A DNA stretch of 64,000 nucleotides from Prionace glauca (taxonomy: Eukaryota; Chordata; Chondrichthyes; Carcharhiniformes; Carcharhinidae), in the NCBI GenBank assembly GCA_037974335.1, contig CM075760.1:27057402-27121401 (forward strand), written 5' to 3'. The position numbers were made by a program, and so were the translations under genes. The notes beneath the pieces were generated by a model that was not told the origin of the DNA, made no database searches, and was given only the letters and a program-made list of their open reading frames with translations. Positions within the stretch are counted from its first letter, which is position 1. Each line of letters opens with the position of its first letter. Below are positions 45,081-56,367 of the stretch, piece by piece.

Positions 45081-45559
45081 TTATAAACATCAACAGATTT
45101 CACATTTATTTAGCAGGAAAGGTTTTGGTGTTGGTTCTTGAGCAACAGGCGGTCCCTAAAACACAATAAACAAAGAGGTTAAATGTTGCTTCAATTGTTT
45201 CTGTTGGTTATTCTCTTTCTCTTATGAACGCGCATCTCTGACATCTCCTCCAGTCACACAACCCTGTGAGATGTCTGTACTGATCTTATTGTGGCATCAT
45301 GAGCGTTCCACATACAACATGACTTGTATCTATAAATTCTCATCTTGAACATTTCAATTGAAATTTCAAGGCGAGCAGAGGTTTCTGAGCAGAATGGTTC
45401 AGATTCCCATCCCCTTTAATGTGAACAAGTTGTTTCTGATTTCCCTACAGAGGTTGTCTATTAAACAATGACTGAACACAGGGGGTGAATGTGAGAAGCT
45501 GAAGTTTCCAGTTGAAGAGGTTTCCAGTGTCTCTGAGCAGCTGAACTGGGGAAGCCTTT

Positions 45560-46210
45560 GGGCAGAGACTGTCCTGCTGCTATTTCCCCTTCCTGGCCAC
45601 CGGGGGTCGCTGTAACACGCCCGGGCGCTGCTCCGCCCAGTGTCACCTCTTGCCCACTCCGGCCCGGCCGCTGCTCGTTGGCGGAACATCCGGGGCCTGT
45701 AGAGAGGCGGGGACAGCCGCCATATTGCAGTGACGTCACCTTCAGCCCCTCCCCCCCGTCGAGGAAAAAGCGACGGTTGAGAAATGTAGAAAGTGAGAGA
45801 AATTCCCACCCGGAAATCCCGCCCGGAGCGGAATTAAAATTAAATAAAATACATATTTTTATAAAGAGGCAGGTGGCGGAACCGCGCATGTGCGGTAGTA
45901 TTTTCCCAGAGCGCACCGCGCGGGTGTGATTGAAAAACAGACGGAATAAAAAACAGAAACGATTTTCCCGAATGGAGAAGGAACCGAAAGTCTGACGGGT
46001 GAGGATGTGAATAATAATCATCAGAATTTAAAATATTAAAAGATTAACATGGAACTGCCTGGGCGCATGTGCAAGGAGGGGAATTCCCCCAGAGTGGAGC
46101 GCGCGGGACGCCGTCTCCCCTGGCAACGCAAAATGGCCGCTGCCGGCGGCGGGTGTGATTGTGGCGCAGGCGCAGTGAGGTCTGCCTGCAGCCCATTGTC
46201 CAGACTGCCC
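45560..46210. promoter_or_regulatory. CpG-rich promoter-like island without a recognisable gene
   Basis: GC- and CpG-rich against an AT-rich background. Motifs: CRE TGACGTCA (45731-45738), YY1-like GCCGCCATATTG (45716-45727) and AAAATGGCCGC (46130-46140), NRF1-like CCGCGCATGTGCGG (45882-45895), GGGCGCATGTGC (46061-46072) and GCGCAGGCGCAG (46164-46175). The 13-mer GCGGGTGTGATTG occurs at 45920-45932 and 46149-46161. Such motif sets mark housekeeping-type, often bidirectional promoters. No open frame nearby has recognisable homology, so it is either the promoter of a non-coding or distant gene or an orphan duplicate. Confidence 0.7.
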
Positions 46211-46384
46211 CCCAGTGGATGTGGTGGGGAGGTGCAGCAGATGGAGCAACAATCCCAGTTTCAATGGGGGGAGAGAAGCTGCAATTCTGCTCCCTGTTGT
46301 TCACTCCTCTCCCCAGTCTCAGCATTGCAGAGTGTTTAAACAAGAGGGTGCATTGTCACAGCAGCAGGGTCTCCTCGTCCTTCC

Positions 46385-46700
46385 GGTAGTAAGGTGACCA
46401 GAACTGGACGCAGTTCTCCAAATGCGGTCTAACCAACGTTCTGTACAACTGTAGCATTAGACGCCAGCTCTTATACTATACACCCCTTCCTATAAAGGCT
46501 AGTATTCCGTAAGCTTTCTTCGCAACCTTCTCCACCTGTGTTGCCACCTTCAGAGACTTGAGCACTTGCAGTCCCGGGTCCCTCTGCATTTCTATACTCT
46601 TAACTGGTCTACCCTTTATCATGTAATTCCCCTCTACATTATTCCTTCCAAAATGCATCACCTCGCATTTATCAGGATCAATATCTATCTTGAGAAATTT
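46385..46700 (-). mobile_element. LINE coding fragment
   Basis: On the - strand it encodes MMHFGRNNVEGNYMI, then DPGLQVLKSLKVATQVEKVA and KKAYGILAFI, the region just after the RT domain of the CR1-like LINEs here. Both ends truncated. Confidence 0.8.
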
Positions 46701-46809
46701 GCCTACCTCGGAATTCCTCCCACAGAAATATTACCACGATGCCACTGTCACCCTTTCAACATTGATAGATTACTTACAGCAGAGAAGAAGACCGCTTTGA
46801 ATCGTCATG

Positions 46810-47290
46810 TATGCGTTTGCCCTCTAAAAGACCAATTCATCCAATAACACTCTGTACCCCACAGTCTAGCATTTTGTTCATTTTCAGACAATTATCCAAT
46901 CCCATTTTGAACCCATTAATTGGCGCTGCCTGCACCACACTCTCAAACAGCACATTCCAGGTCTGGGTCACTCACTGTCTGAAAATGTTTTTTCCTGATG
47001 TCTCCATGTTTCCTTCACCAATTTACTTCAACCCGTGCCCTCTGTGTCAAAATCCTTCTGCCATTGAAAGTTTCTCTCTATCTACTCTGTCAAGACCCCT
47101 CAGGATTTTGAATGCCTCATTACAGTCACATCAGCAACTTTCTGTGAAGAAAATTAGTCCCAAACTCTCCAAAATATGTTTGCCACTGAAGTCTCTGATC
47201 TCTGGAATTATTCTCGTGTTTTCCTCCTGCATCCAGTCCTCTGATTTTACATTCTGCCTTACGTTCGGTCAGTTAGTGCTAGCTTGAACA
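46810..47290 (-). mobile_element. LINE 3' fragment (different subfamily)
   Basis: Antisense text such as 'ccacactctcaaacagcaca', 'ttccaggtctgggtcac' and 'gcctcattacagtcacat', typical of a CR1/LINE3-like C-terminal region and 3' end. Confidence 0.65.
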
Positions 47291-47409
47291 CATGAAACAC
47301 CCTTCATGCCCTGGAGTGAAGATTCGGAGCAAATTCATTTCTCATTTCTGGCGGACTAAGGGGAATCAGACAAGGTTAATGGCAGTTTAAATGCTGCTGG
47401 TCCTCCATA

Positions 47410-47837
47410 AGGACATAAGAAAGAAACATGAGAAATAGGAGCAGGAGTAGGCCATCTAGCCCTTCGAGTCTGCCCCGCCATTCAATAAGATCATGGCTGA
47501 TCTGAAGTGGATCAGTTCCACTTTCCCGCTTTCTCCCCATAACCCTTAATTCCCTTGTCTGTCAAAATCTACCCGTGTCTTAAATATATTCAACGAGGTA
47601 GCCTCCACCACTTCAATGGGCAGAGAATTCCAAAGATTCACCATCCCTTTGAGTGAAGAAGTTCCTCCTCAACTCTGACCTAAAGTGCACCTCTCCCCCC
47701 CCTTATCTTGAGGCTGTGCTCTCTAGTCCTGCTATCCTTTCTAAGTGGGAAGAATCCCTCTCCCTCTACCCTATCCATCCCTTTCATTATCTTATACGTC
47801 TCTATAACATCCCCCCTCATCCTTCTAAACTCCATGA
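47410..47837 (-). mobile_element. CR1-like LINE 3' end at the inner edge of the right arm
   Basis: Plus strand shows 'aggagcaggagtaggccatc', 'cccgccattcaataagatc' and 'catccttctaaactccatg'. It stops exactly where homology to the left arm begins (about 47838). Confidence 0.8.
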
Positions 47838-48124
47838 CAGACCAGTTTATGAGTGAATTCACCGAGGTTCTCCTCATTCTTCATTCATTCTGTCTCTGGA
47901 TTTGATCAGAAAAAGGCAGAGATGAAGGTGTCTTTACACGGGTGGGTCACTGGGTGGCGCAGTGACTCTGTCTCTAGAGGGTCCTGAGTTCAACCACATC
48001 CCACCCATGACTGGGGGGGGACATGCCTATCTGGGAAAGGGGGGGAAACCGGATCATAGGGAAATGGAGCGGAGTTGATGGGTTTAGGAGAACGGAATTA
48101 AGCCAAGACAGGGATGGTAAAATT

Positions 48125-48141
48125 TTTATTCAAAATTTATT
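48125..48141 (-). promoter_or_regulatory. poly(A) signals for membrane mu, cluster 2
   Basis: AATAAA on the - strand (TTTATT at 48125-48130 and 48136-48141), matching the pair at 22761-22777. Confidence 0.8.
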
Positions 48142-48591
48142 TAAAAATTCAGAGAATATTTTACAGCGAAATTGTTTTTTTTTAAAGTTAGGAAAGTGAA
48201 CATAGCGATCGAGGGTCACATTGAGAACAGGAGACATGTACAGAGAATCCGTCAATATTTGTACATCTGTTACATTAACCAGAAAGATAATACAGATCCT
48301 TAATAGAAAGAGGAATTAACAAACGTGAATAAGGAATGAGAAATTATTTATACATTAATTTTACACTAGGAGGGAAACTATTAACCACAATAACATTATA
48401 ACAAAAAACAACCTCGTACTTTTCACACTGAAAACTGAAATAATGTCTACTGTTGCCTCAGTTACAGATCCAGAATGATAAACTGAGAGACATTTACTGA
48501 TAGATTCACCGAGAGCAGATATTGTATTGGAGCCATACACAGATCTTTATAATCAGCTGAGGGAAATCTGCAGCGTCCAAAATTCAACCCA

Positions 48592-48600
48592 TCATTTGAT
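48592..48600 (-). CDS. IGHM: IgM membrane exon TM2, cluster 2
   Basis: ATC AAA TGA after acceptor 'tattttacag' on the - strand. Same IK-stop end as cluster 1. Confidence 0.87.
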   Translation of the reverse strand: MK

Positions 48601-48734
48601 CTGTAAAATAAAGAGGCAATATTGAAGCAAATGTTTCTGATGCGGGACATTAATGTTTTTAATCAGTGAAACAATGAGAGATTTTTCAAATCCATTCTGC
48701 CAGTGTGAAATGTGAGTGAATTGAATCATCTCAC

Positions 48735-48862
48735 CTTCACCAGAGTGACGGCAGTGCTGTAGAAAATGCTCAGGAAGAACAGGACGATGAATGTGGAAGC
48801 GGTTGTCCAGATGTTGCTGTTATCATCCTCACTGTCTTCAATCCAGATGCGGTCGGTGGGGT
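48735..48862 (-). CDS. IGHM: IgM transmembrane exon TM1, cluster 2
   Basis: Same 128-bp length, phase and helix as cluster 1 ([10 protein letters not shown] and [11 protein letters not shown]). The acidic linker reads EDSEDD instead of EDNEDD. The acceptor is 'cccctag' instead of 'ccccag'. Donor GTGAGA. It looks functional. Confidence 0.95.
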
Positions 48863-49414
48863 CTAGGGGACAGAGGCCAGGAAATGGAATTAGATTACTT
48901 TATTTATCCAGGGAATCTCATTGTTTTCTTTTCCCTCTTCTCCTTCATAAACTGTTCATTCATTCCCATGTTTAATTTTCAATGTATATCTCCTGTTAAA
49001 TTCAGGACACTCAGTAACAGATCTCCATAACTATTTTAACACCTGATCCTTGGAGAGTCCATGTCAGAAAGCACTGAAGGTGTTTTCTTGATAATCAGTT
49101 CATTTTGAACTATTTGCCAGTAACCCTTATTGAAGAATGTTCTGACTGATCTGGAGGAACATTCCCCTGTCAATGATTGTTTCCACAGATGGTGACTGAT
49201 CTGTAAACTGTGAATGCTGCTGTTTAAGATCTGGGATGTAATTTCCAATCTTTGCTTATTTACAGTGGAAATGTTTAGTAAATCATGAGCTTAACTCAGT
49301 TTCTCAACGTGTTTGGCGGTGTTTTGAGAATTGGGATAGTCATCGGTGTGTATGTCCATTCAAATTCACATTTAAATTTTACTTTCATCATTCACCTGCC
49401 GTTTGTATTAAAGA

Positions 49415-49934
49415 TTGTATGTGTGTGTGTGTGTGCGCGTCTGTGTGTGTGTGTGTCTGTGAGTCTGAGTGTGTGTGTGTGCGTCAGTGCGTGTGTGTGT
49501 GTGTGTCTGTGAGTCTCAACCCCCTCAATTCCAGTATCAGCCTAGTAAACCTCCTCTGCACTCCCTCCAAGGCCAAAATATCTTTGCGCAGGTGCGGCGC
49601 CCAAAACTGCACACAGTACTCCAGCTGCGGCCTCACCAATGCCCTATACAGCTGCAGCAAGACCTCCCTACTTTTATATTCAATCCCCTTCGCTATGAAG
49701 GCCAGCATCCCATTCGCCTTCCTGACCACCTGCTGCACCTGCAAGCTGGGTTTTTGCGACTCATGCACAAGGACCCCGAGGTCCCTCTGCACCGTCGCCT
49801 GCTGCAGTTTTTCGCCCCGTAAGTAATAGTCCTTCCTACCATTCTTCCTTCCAAAGTGGACCACCTCACACTTGCCAACATTAAATTCCATTTGCCATTT
49901 CCTGGCCCATTTGCCCAGCCTATCTAGATCCTTC

Positions 49935-49969
<35 letters not shown>

Positions 49970-51690
49970 CACTTCCTGAGCTGCATTAATTTTTGGTCCT
50001 GAGTTAATCTGTGTGTATGAGGGATAATGAACATGTTCATTTGCCTGTGTTTGTTGATTTGTGTAATTGTGTGTCTGTGTGTATAATTTATTCTTCAGAT
50101 ATTGTGGATATATGACTATTATTGTGTGAAGTCTCTGTATATTTATGAATGCCACTCTTAACGTGTGCACGTGTTTCTGCCTGTTTCAATGTGTTAATTT
50201 GTGTCACTCGAATAATGTTTCCTTCCCTTTCTTTGTGTGTCTGTTCCTCCGTGCGTTTGTGTGTGTATCTGTTGACATATTAGTGCATGTAAATTCGTGT
50301 TGGTAGTTATTTATAACAATGTGTCAGTGTATGGCTGTGTTTCCATGTGTAGTATTGTGTGCTGTGGTGTTCTGTTCTGAAGGAGCGTGTGAATGTTTGC
50401 ATCCACATGTTTGTGTGAAAATATTTTGCTCTCTGTTCCTCTATATTCAGTGTGTTAATATTGTTATATCTATTTCCCTGTATAAGTGATAATGTGTATA
50501 ACATTGTGGGTCTCTATATCTGTATTCATTTCAGCGTGAACGTGTGAGAACATGCATTTGTTTGAGTGTGTGCATCTATTTGAGTATGTTTTGGACCTGC
50601 ATAAATGTTATCTGTCCGTATTGTGTGTATGCATGTACGTGTTTGTGTTTGTGTCCGTGTACCTAGTCCGTATGTTTAGGTAAGTGTGTAGTTGTGTGTT
50701 TGTGTGTGTTTCTGCGGGCGTTTGTACATATCTGATAATTTGTGTGCATGTTTTGTTTTGTGCCTTCTTGTACAAGTCCGTGTCTGTGTGTGCAGGTGTG
50801 GGTGTATGCCCCCTTGTGCATGCATGTGTGCGTGTATATGTGTGTGCGTGTGTGTGTGTGTGTGTGCGTGTGTGTGTCTGTGTGCCTGTGTGTGTGTGTG
50901 TGTGTGTGTGCGTGTGTGTGTGTGTGTGTGCGTGTGTGTGTCTGTGTGCCTGTGTGTGTGCGTGTGTGTGTGTGCGTGTGTGTGCATAGTGCGTGTGGGA
51001 CAGAGAGAGAGCGAGAGAGAAAGAGAGAGTATTTGTGTATGCACGCATTTTTGTTTGTATATGTATAGTCCATTAGTGTATTCGAGGGAGCGTGCTTGTT
51101 TGAGTTCGTTTGTGCGTATATTGTGTGTTCTTCTGATCCGTGTATGTGCATTTGTATTTATGAATGTATCTGTGTTTTTGTTGTGTATGTATTTGTGCGT
51201 ATTGTGTATTTGTGAGATTCTGTGTCTGTATTTGAATGTGCCTGTCTATATTTCTGTGTGTGGGACTATGTGTATGCGTTTGTGTGTTATATTAACATTC
51301 TGTATTCGTGTGCATATGTATGAGTATGTGTATTTGTGCAATTGTGTCCACGTTTCTGTGTGTGCGTGTGTGTGTGTGTATGTGTGTGAGTGTGTAGTGT
51401 GTCTGTATGTGTGAATGTGTGTGTGTATGTGTGTGTGAGTGTGTGTATGTGTGTGTGAGTGTGTAGTGTGTGTATGTATGTGTGTGTGTGAGTGTGTAGT
51501 GTGTGTAGTGTGTGTATGTGTGTGTGAGTGTGTGTATGTGTATGTGAGTGTGTGTATGTGTGTGTGAGTGTGTGTGTGTGAGTGTGTGAGTGTGTGTGTG
51601 AGTGTGTGTATGTGTGTGTGAGAGTGTGTGTGTGAGTGTGTGAGTGTGTGTGTGAGTGTGGGTGTGTACGCCTATGTATGTATGTATAAT
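49415..51690 (-). repeat. TG-rich block in CH4-TM1 intron, cluster 2
   Basis: Counterpart of the CA-rich block 19690-21440 in cluster 1, with (TG)n runs at 49420-49510, 49941-49967, 50840-50990 and 51357-51660. Interrupted by a LINE piece at 49514-49940 that is absent from cluster 1. Confidence 0.92.
49514..49940 (-). mobile_element. internal LINE fragment embedded in the TG microsatellite
   Basis: The open - strand frame encodes LQKDLDRLGKWARKWQMEFN, then KCEVVHFGRKNG, RDLGVLVHES, LVRPQLEYCVQFW and EGVQRRFTRLI. This is the segment following the RT domain of the LINE family. It is about 427 bp, fully open, and bounded by TG repeat on both sides, with neither a LINE 3' tail nor an obvious target duplication. 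Absent from the matching place in cluster 1 (21378-21436). Confidence 0.88.
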
Positions 51691-52761
51691 TGTGACAGTT
51701 TTGGGCAGCATTATCAGTGTGTGTATTTTTTTAACTGTTGCTCCAAGTTTCACCGACCATAGTGAAGTAAATATGATCCAGACAACCCGAATAATGGAAC
51801 ATATTTTCAATGCTTTGCTGGAGAAATGTATTTTATGTGAGGGGCACGGTGATATCAGGAGAGAGAATGAAATAATTCATTGATGTATCTCAGAGAGCTC
51901 AGGGACAGAACAGTTAAAACCCGGGGAGGAATCTATGACTTGTTTAAATTTGTATTCTGGGAAATCAATGCCAGCACATGGTTAACAGGAACAAGAGTGT
52001 TGAGACATTTTAAATTATGTTGCATTAGTTTATATATATATTTCAATGATTAAGATAATGATACTTCAAAATCTATAGCAAGTAAACCGGAAACTAATTT
52101 GTACTGTTGGGTCCTTATAGTAGAGAAATGTTCCCTTCCAAACACAGGAGAGGGAGGAGAGTGAGCTCAGAGTTTCCCTCTCCCTACCCGATGATACAAT
52201 GTCACTGATGGTGCTAACCACTGAGGAGGTGGAGGTGAGTGGATTAAATAATGACATTCCTCCTCTTTTCATTGAGGAAGTGTTGGGATATGGATTAACT
52301 ACTGCTCCTCCCCTCTCTTTGCTGGGTTAGTGGGAATCCAGGATGTTAACAATTTCACTCTCCCTCAATCCGATGGGGGGAATATTTCTCCATGTTTTTT
52401 GTGTGTGACCCTCACTTCAGTTCCCAGTGGGTGCGGTGCAGTAGCTTAAAGAGGTGGTCAATGAGAGAAACAGGGACACAGAGATCTAAATGTTGTGTTT
52501 GTGTGTCAGACATGTTAAAAATGTCGGATTATTTTCCCCCTCAGCGGGAGGAAAGTCAGTGAAGATATTTTGCAGAATCCTGTAATGAATGTGCTCTACT
52601 CTATCCCTGACCCAGTGTCTATCTCCGCTGGGAGCACTGGTTCAACAATGTTGGGTCCGAGACATGAAAATATCTGACTCAAAATCAAAGATATGGAAGT
52701 AAAACTGAAAAACAACCAATTAAACAATTGGGTATTTCATTGATCGTTAGAGGAAAATGTT

Positions 52762-52776
52762 TTTATTCTTTTTATT
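52762..52776 (-). promoter_or_regulatory. poly(A) signals for secreted mu, cluster 2
   Basis: AATAAA on the - strand (TTTATT at 52762-52767 and 52771-52776), just past the secreted stop. Confidence 0.85.
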
Positions 52777-52803
52777 GTAGTTTTTAATGGAGGTGAGTGA
52801 CTC

Positions 52804-53195
52804 TCATTGACATGAATTAACCGTGTCCATCAGTGCAAGGGAAATGTTCACAAAACTGGGTTTACCGCTGGATTTGTCAACTGTTCTGTTGATGATCTTC
52901 AAGGGGATGGCTTCATGTCCCACCACACAGGAGTAAGAAGCGCCACTGGACCATTCCTCTGCTGCAATGGATAACAGGCTGTACATGAAGAAGGAGCTAT
53001 CGCCGTTGTCCGCCACCACCTCGGTGTTCCTGTAGTTCCCGGGATTCACCGGCTTGTCGTTGACGGTCCATTTGACGAAGATCTCTCGGGGGGAGAAACC
53101 TCTCACTAAGCAGCTGAGGGAGACGAAACTCTGAGCGGAGACGTCTTCTGCCGAGGGCAGGAGGACAGAGACGACCGGTTCCCGCGGATTTGGAT
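52804..53195 (-). CDS. IGHM: IgM CH4 exon with secretory tail, cluster 2
   Basis: 392 bp, same length as cluster 1. [11 protein letters not shown] start, Cys pair in LSCLVRGF and YSCVVGH, tail ending TVNSCQ and stop. The single amino-acid difference is VVADNGD in place of VVAENGD. The internal membrane donor (G|GTAAAC) is retained at 52866/52865. Confidence 0.97.
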
Positions 53196-53659
53196 CTGCA
53201 GAAAATGTACAATAAATGTCAATAAACTGGAGAGTTCTGGAGACAATGAAACCGCTGGTGAGATATCAGGAAAATGTGCTTCTCTTCTGATTTTAACTCT
53301 TCCCATTTTTGATTTGCAGCTTGGAGGAGAGGTGAACACAATTGTTTTCTCAAATAACTCAGGAGGGGGCGGAGTGGAAAGATTCAGAAAGTTTACAGCA
53401 CAGAATCAGGCCATTCGACCCAACTGATCTACTTTCCTTTTTGGTTTTCTGGTTTTTGATGCTCCACATCAGTCTCCTCCCTTCTTCTTCAATCTAAACC
53501 CAATAACATCGCCTTCAGTTCACTTTTCACTCATCAACACATCAAACTCCCCAGAAAAATATCAATCGGCCCAGAGTAGTTTAGTTCAGGGGAGAACATT
53601 AATGCACTGAATACTAACTATTGAGTAGTACACTTTCACTGGAGATAGACACAGTGATG

Positions 53660-54400
53660 CATTTACATAGAAACATAGAACATTACAACACAGTACAGGC
53701 CCTTTGGCCCTCAATGTTGTGCCGAGCTATGTCCAAACCCAAGATCAAGCTCTCCCACTCCCTATCATTCTGGTGTGCTCCATGTATCTATCCAATAACC
53801 GCTTGAAAGTTCCTAAAGTGTCTGACTCCACTATCACAGCAGGCAGTGCATTCCACACCTTAACCACACTCTGAGTAAAGAATTTACCTCGGACATCCCT
53901 CCTGTATCTCCCACCATGAACCTTATAGTAATGCCCCCCTAGTAACCCGAGGAAATAGTCTCTGAACATCCACTCTATCAATCCCCCTCACCATCTTATA
54001 AACCTCTATTTAGTCGTCTCTCATCCTCCTCTGTTCTAAAGAGGAAAGCCCCAGCTCCCTCAACCTTTCCTCATAAGACCTACCCTCCAAACCAGGCAGC
54101 ATCCTGGTAAATCTCCTCTGCACTCTCTCCAATGCTTCCACATCCTCCTTATAATGAGGTGATTAGAACTGCACACAATATTCCAAATGTGGTCTCACCA
54201 AGGCTCTGTGCAATTGCAGTATAACCCCACGGCTCTTAAACTCAAACCCCCTGTTAATAAACACTAACACACTTTAAGCCTTCTTCACGGCTCTATTCAC
54301 TTGAGTGGCAATCTTCAGAGATCTGTGGATATGAACCCCGGGATCTTTCTGTTCCTCCACATTGCTCAGAACCCTGCCGTTGACCCTACATTTATTGCTT
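53660..54400 (-). mobile_element. LINE 3' part in CH3-CH4 intron, cluster 2
   Basis: On the - strand it runs from the region after the RT domain through the coding end (GGHYYKVHGGRYRRDVRGK, then FFTQSVVKVWNALP) to a 3' end with 'ccaaagggcctgtac' reversed and (GTTCTATGT)-like tail at about 53668-53682. The same insertion in cluster 1 (17400-17780) lacks its 3' part. Confidence 0.87.
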
Positions 54401-54416
54401 CAATCTCTCAGCTCAC

Positions 54417-54725
54417 CTGTTTCCTTGTGGATAGATGTTCTTAGAGGAGTCGGCAGATCCTGATGGCTCACCACGCACTCAAACACAGCCGCACTCAGCC
54501 AGGCTTGTGTGGAGATGCTTAATTTGCTGATCACGCTGTCACGATCCGCTCCGGGCTTTTCAGCAATCTCTGATTTCAAATACTTCCTGTCTCGGATCCA
54601 GGACACGTTAACTCCATCAGGAGCATGAGAAATGATGCAGGTTAAGGTCACGGTCGCCTCCAGTAAGACCTGTTCTATTGGTGGTGGCTGTATCTTCACT
54701 GTGGTATCAAGGCACGGGAGAGGAT
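54417..54725 (-). CDS. IGHM: IgM CH3 exon, cluster 2
   Basis: 309 bp, phase 1 at both ends, like cluster 1. Begins [13 protein letters not shown] (cluster 1: DPPLCLD). It has [20 protein letters not shown] against [20 protein letters not shown]. The rest is identical by eye, including FECVVSH and the HKET end. Looks functional. Confidence 0.95.
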
Positions 54726-55179
54726 CTGTGAATGAGAAATGAAAATGAGCCCTAGTTCCCCTTCAGAAGCAGGACAGCAGTCTTCAGCCTGAAGGAGGCA
54801 AAGTTGCCTTCAATATATCAATCTCTAACTCTCGCCTTTCACCTTCCATGGCGAATGGGAAGCCAGCTTGCTGTATGGAATTATTCCCTGTATTAAATAT
54901 TGGAGCAGCGGTAACATTTCCATGAATCAGAATTGGAGAATTCCCAAACAAACACACCATCCTGAACTCAAGGAAAAAGTACTGACCGTTGGTTTATAGA
55001 TAGGGTGGATACACTTTCCAATATTTTACCCCTGTGCTGTGACCTGTGAAGCAGTCTAACACTTACTGTCTCTCCAAATTTTACCAGCTGTCTCAGGAAC
55101 AAGCTGACATCAAGGCCACCTCACTCAGTATATTGCTTCAAACCGAAAGGGGGCACTCTTTTAAGGGGAGCCTGTGGTA

Positions 55180-55470
55180 TATGGTGTTGTCAATGGGCTT
55201 ATAACCTCGGGCAAGACTCTGGGGACACAGATTCGAATCCCATCATTGCTAATGTGAAATTTGAATTTTGTAAAAACGTGTAATTCAAAGTTGAAATGGT
55301 TCTCATGAAGCTATTGCTGTAAAACCCCTCCTAGTTCACAAATGTTCCTTACCAAAATCAACCTGCTGTCTTTATCTGGCCTGGCATGCATGTGACTCCA
55401 GATTCACAGCAACGTGAGTGACACTTCAGTGCCCTCAGGTTTGGGAAATAAATGCACATCTCAGGAAGGG
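55180..55470 (-). repeat. interspersed repeat family A in CH2-CH3 intron, cluster 2
   Basis: Counterpart of 16340-16625, present in both arms and therefore older than the duplication. Confidence 0.6.
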
Positions 55471-55641
55471 ATAACAAAAAATTGTTTTTCTGATGAAATT
55501 CTGAATGAGATATTGTCCTAATGCAGCAAACTACAGGACAATAACTCACAAGTTGTTCTATGCTTTGTACCAACTTTAATAGATCCCTAATTCTGATTAA
55601 CATCAGAATGATATATGTTGTCCTCTGTTTGAGTCTCTTAC

Positions 55642-55956
55642 CCCGAGATACGCTGATGTTCTGACTCTGAGTGTCTCCTCGGTGAGTGACCTGGCAGGTA
55701 TAGACCGCTTTGCTGAACCATTCCCCAGCGGAGACTGTCAGCCGACTGCTGGCCGAGAAGTTCCCGTTCAATCGACAGGGGGGAGAGGTGACAATTCCTG
55801 AATGCGTAGTTTCCCCATTCTTCAGCCAACTCACTTCCATTGACCCTGGCTGGAAATCGATGATTGAACAGACGATGATTGCGAATTTCCTGTGTGAGAT
55901 TTCTTCACTGGAACTCACGGTGAGGATAAGAGTTGGATGGATCACAGGCGGAGGGC
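55642..55956 (-). CDS. IGHM: IgM CH2 exon, cluster 2
   Basis: 315 bp, same frame and length as cluster 1. Begins (C)[13 protein letters not shown]. Cys pair in IIVCSIIDF and YTCQVTH, Trp in VSWLKNGE. Sequons NFS and NIS are kept. Fourteen residues differ from cluster 1, clustered at the start, in SPPCRLNG (cluster 1 SPPCEVNG), and at the end ([15 protein letters not shown] against [15 protein letters not shown]). No break. Looks functional. Confidence 0.95.
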
Positions 55957-55989
55957 CTTCAGGGAAAAAAAACAGATCAGTCATTTCCT

Positions 55990-56235
55990 GCAGAAGATGT
56001 GGATCAATTAAACTTTTGTCAACTGAGGGTAGTAAGGGCTTGGAAAGCCCTGTCTGCAGCAATTGCGGACTCGCCAACTTTAAGGGCGTTCAAATGGTCA
56101 GTGGATAGTCATATGGATAATATTGGAATAGTTTAGGTTAGAGGGTCATTAGATTGGTTCCACTGGTCAGCGCAACATCGAGGGCCGAATGGCCTGGACT
56201 GCGCTGTAATGTTCTATGTTCTATGTTCTAACTCA
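55990..56235 (+). mobile_element. LINE 3' end in CH1-CH2 intron, cluster 2
   Basis: Plus-strand 3' end with 'cgagggccgaatggcctg' and the (GTTCTAT)n tail at about 56211-56230. Same insertion as 15556-15800. Confidence 0.83.
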
Positions 56236-56367
56236 TTTGCAGTCAATAGACACTAACTGGACCAATCCAGAGGGCCGAATGATGCACATCTATTTAACTG
56301 AGTTATAACCAAGGCCCTACATGTTAACCACAGTGTTTCTGTTTCACACAAGCTCCATAATACTTAC

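Noticed and set aside
46049-46339. 96-residue frame in the CpG island
   Set aside because: Looks like a 5' UTR/promoter composition frame. No known domain and no splice or repeat-independent support.
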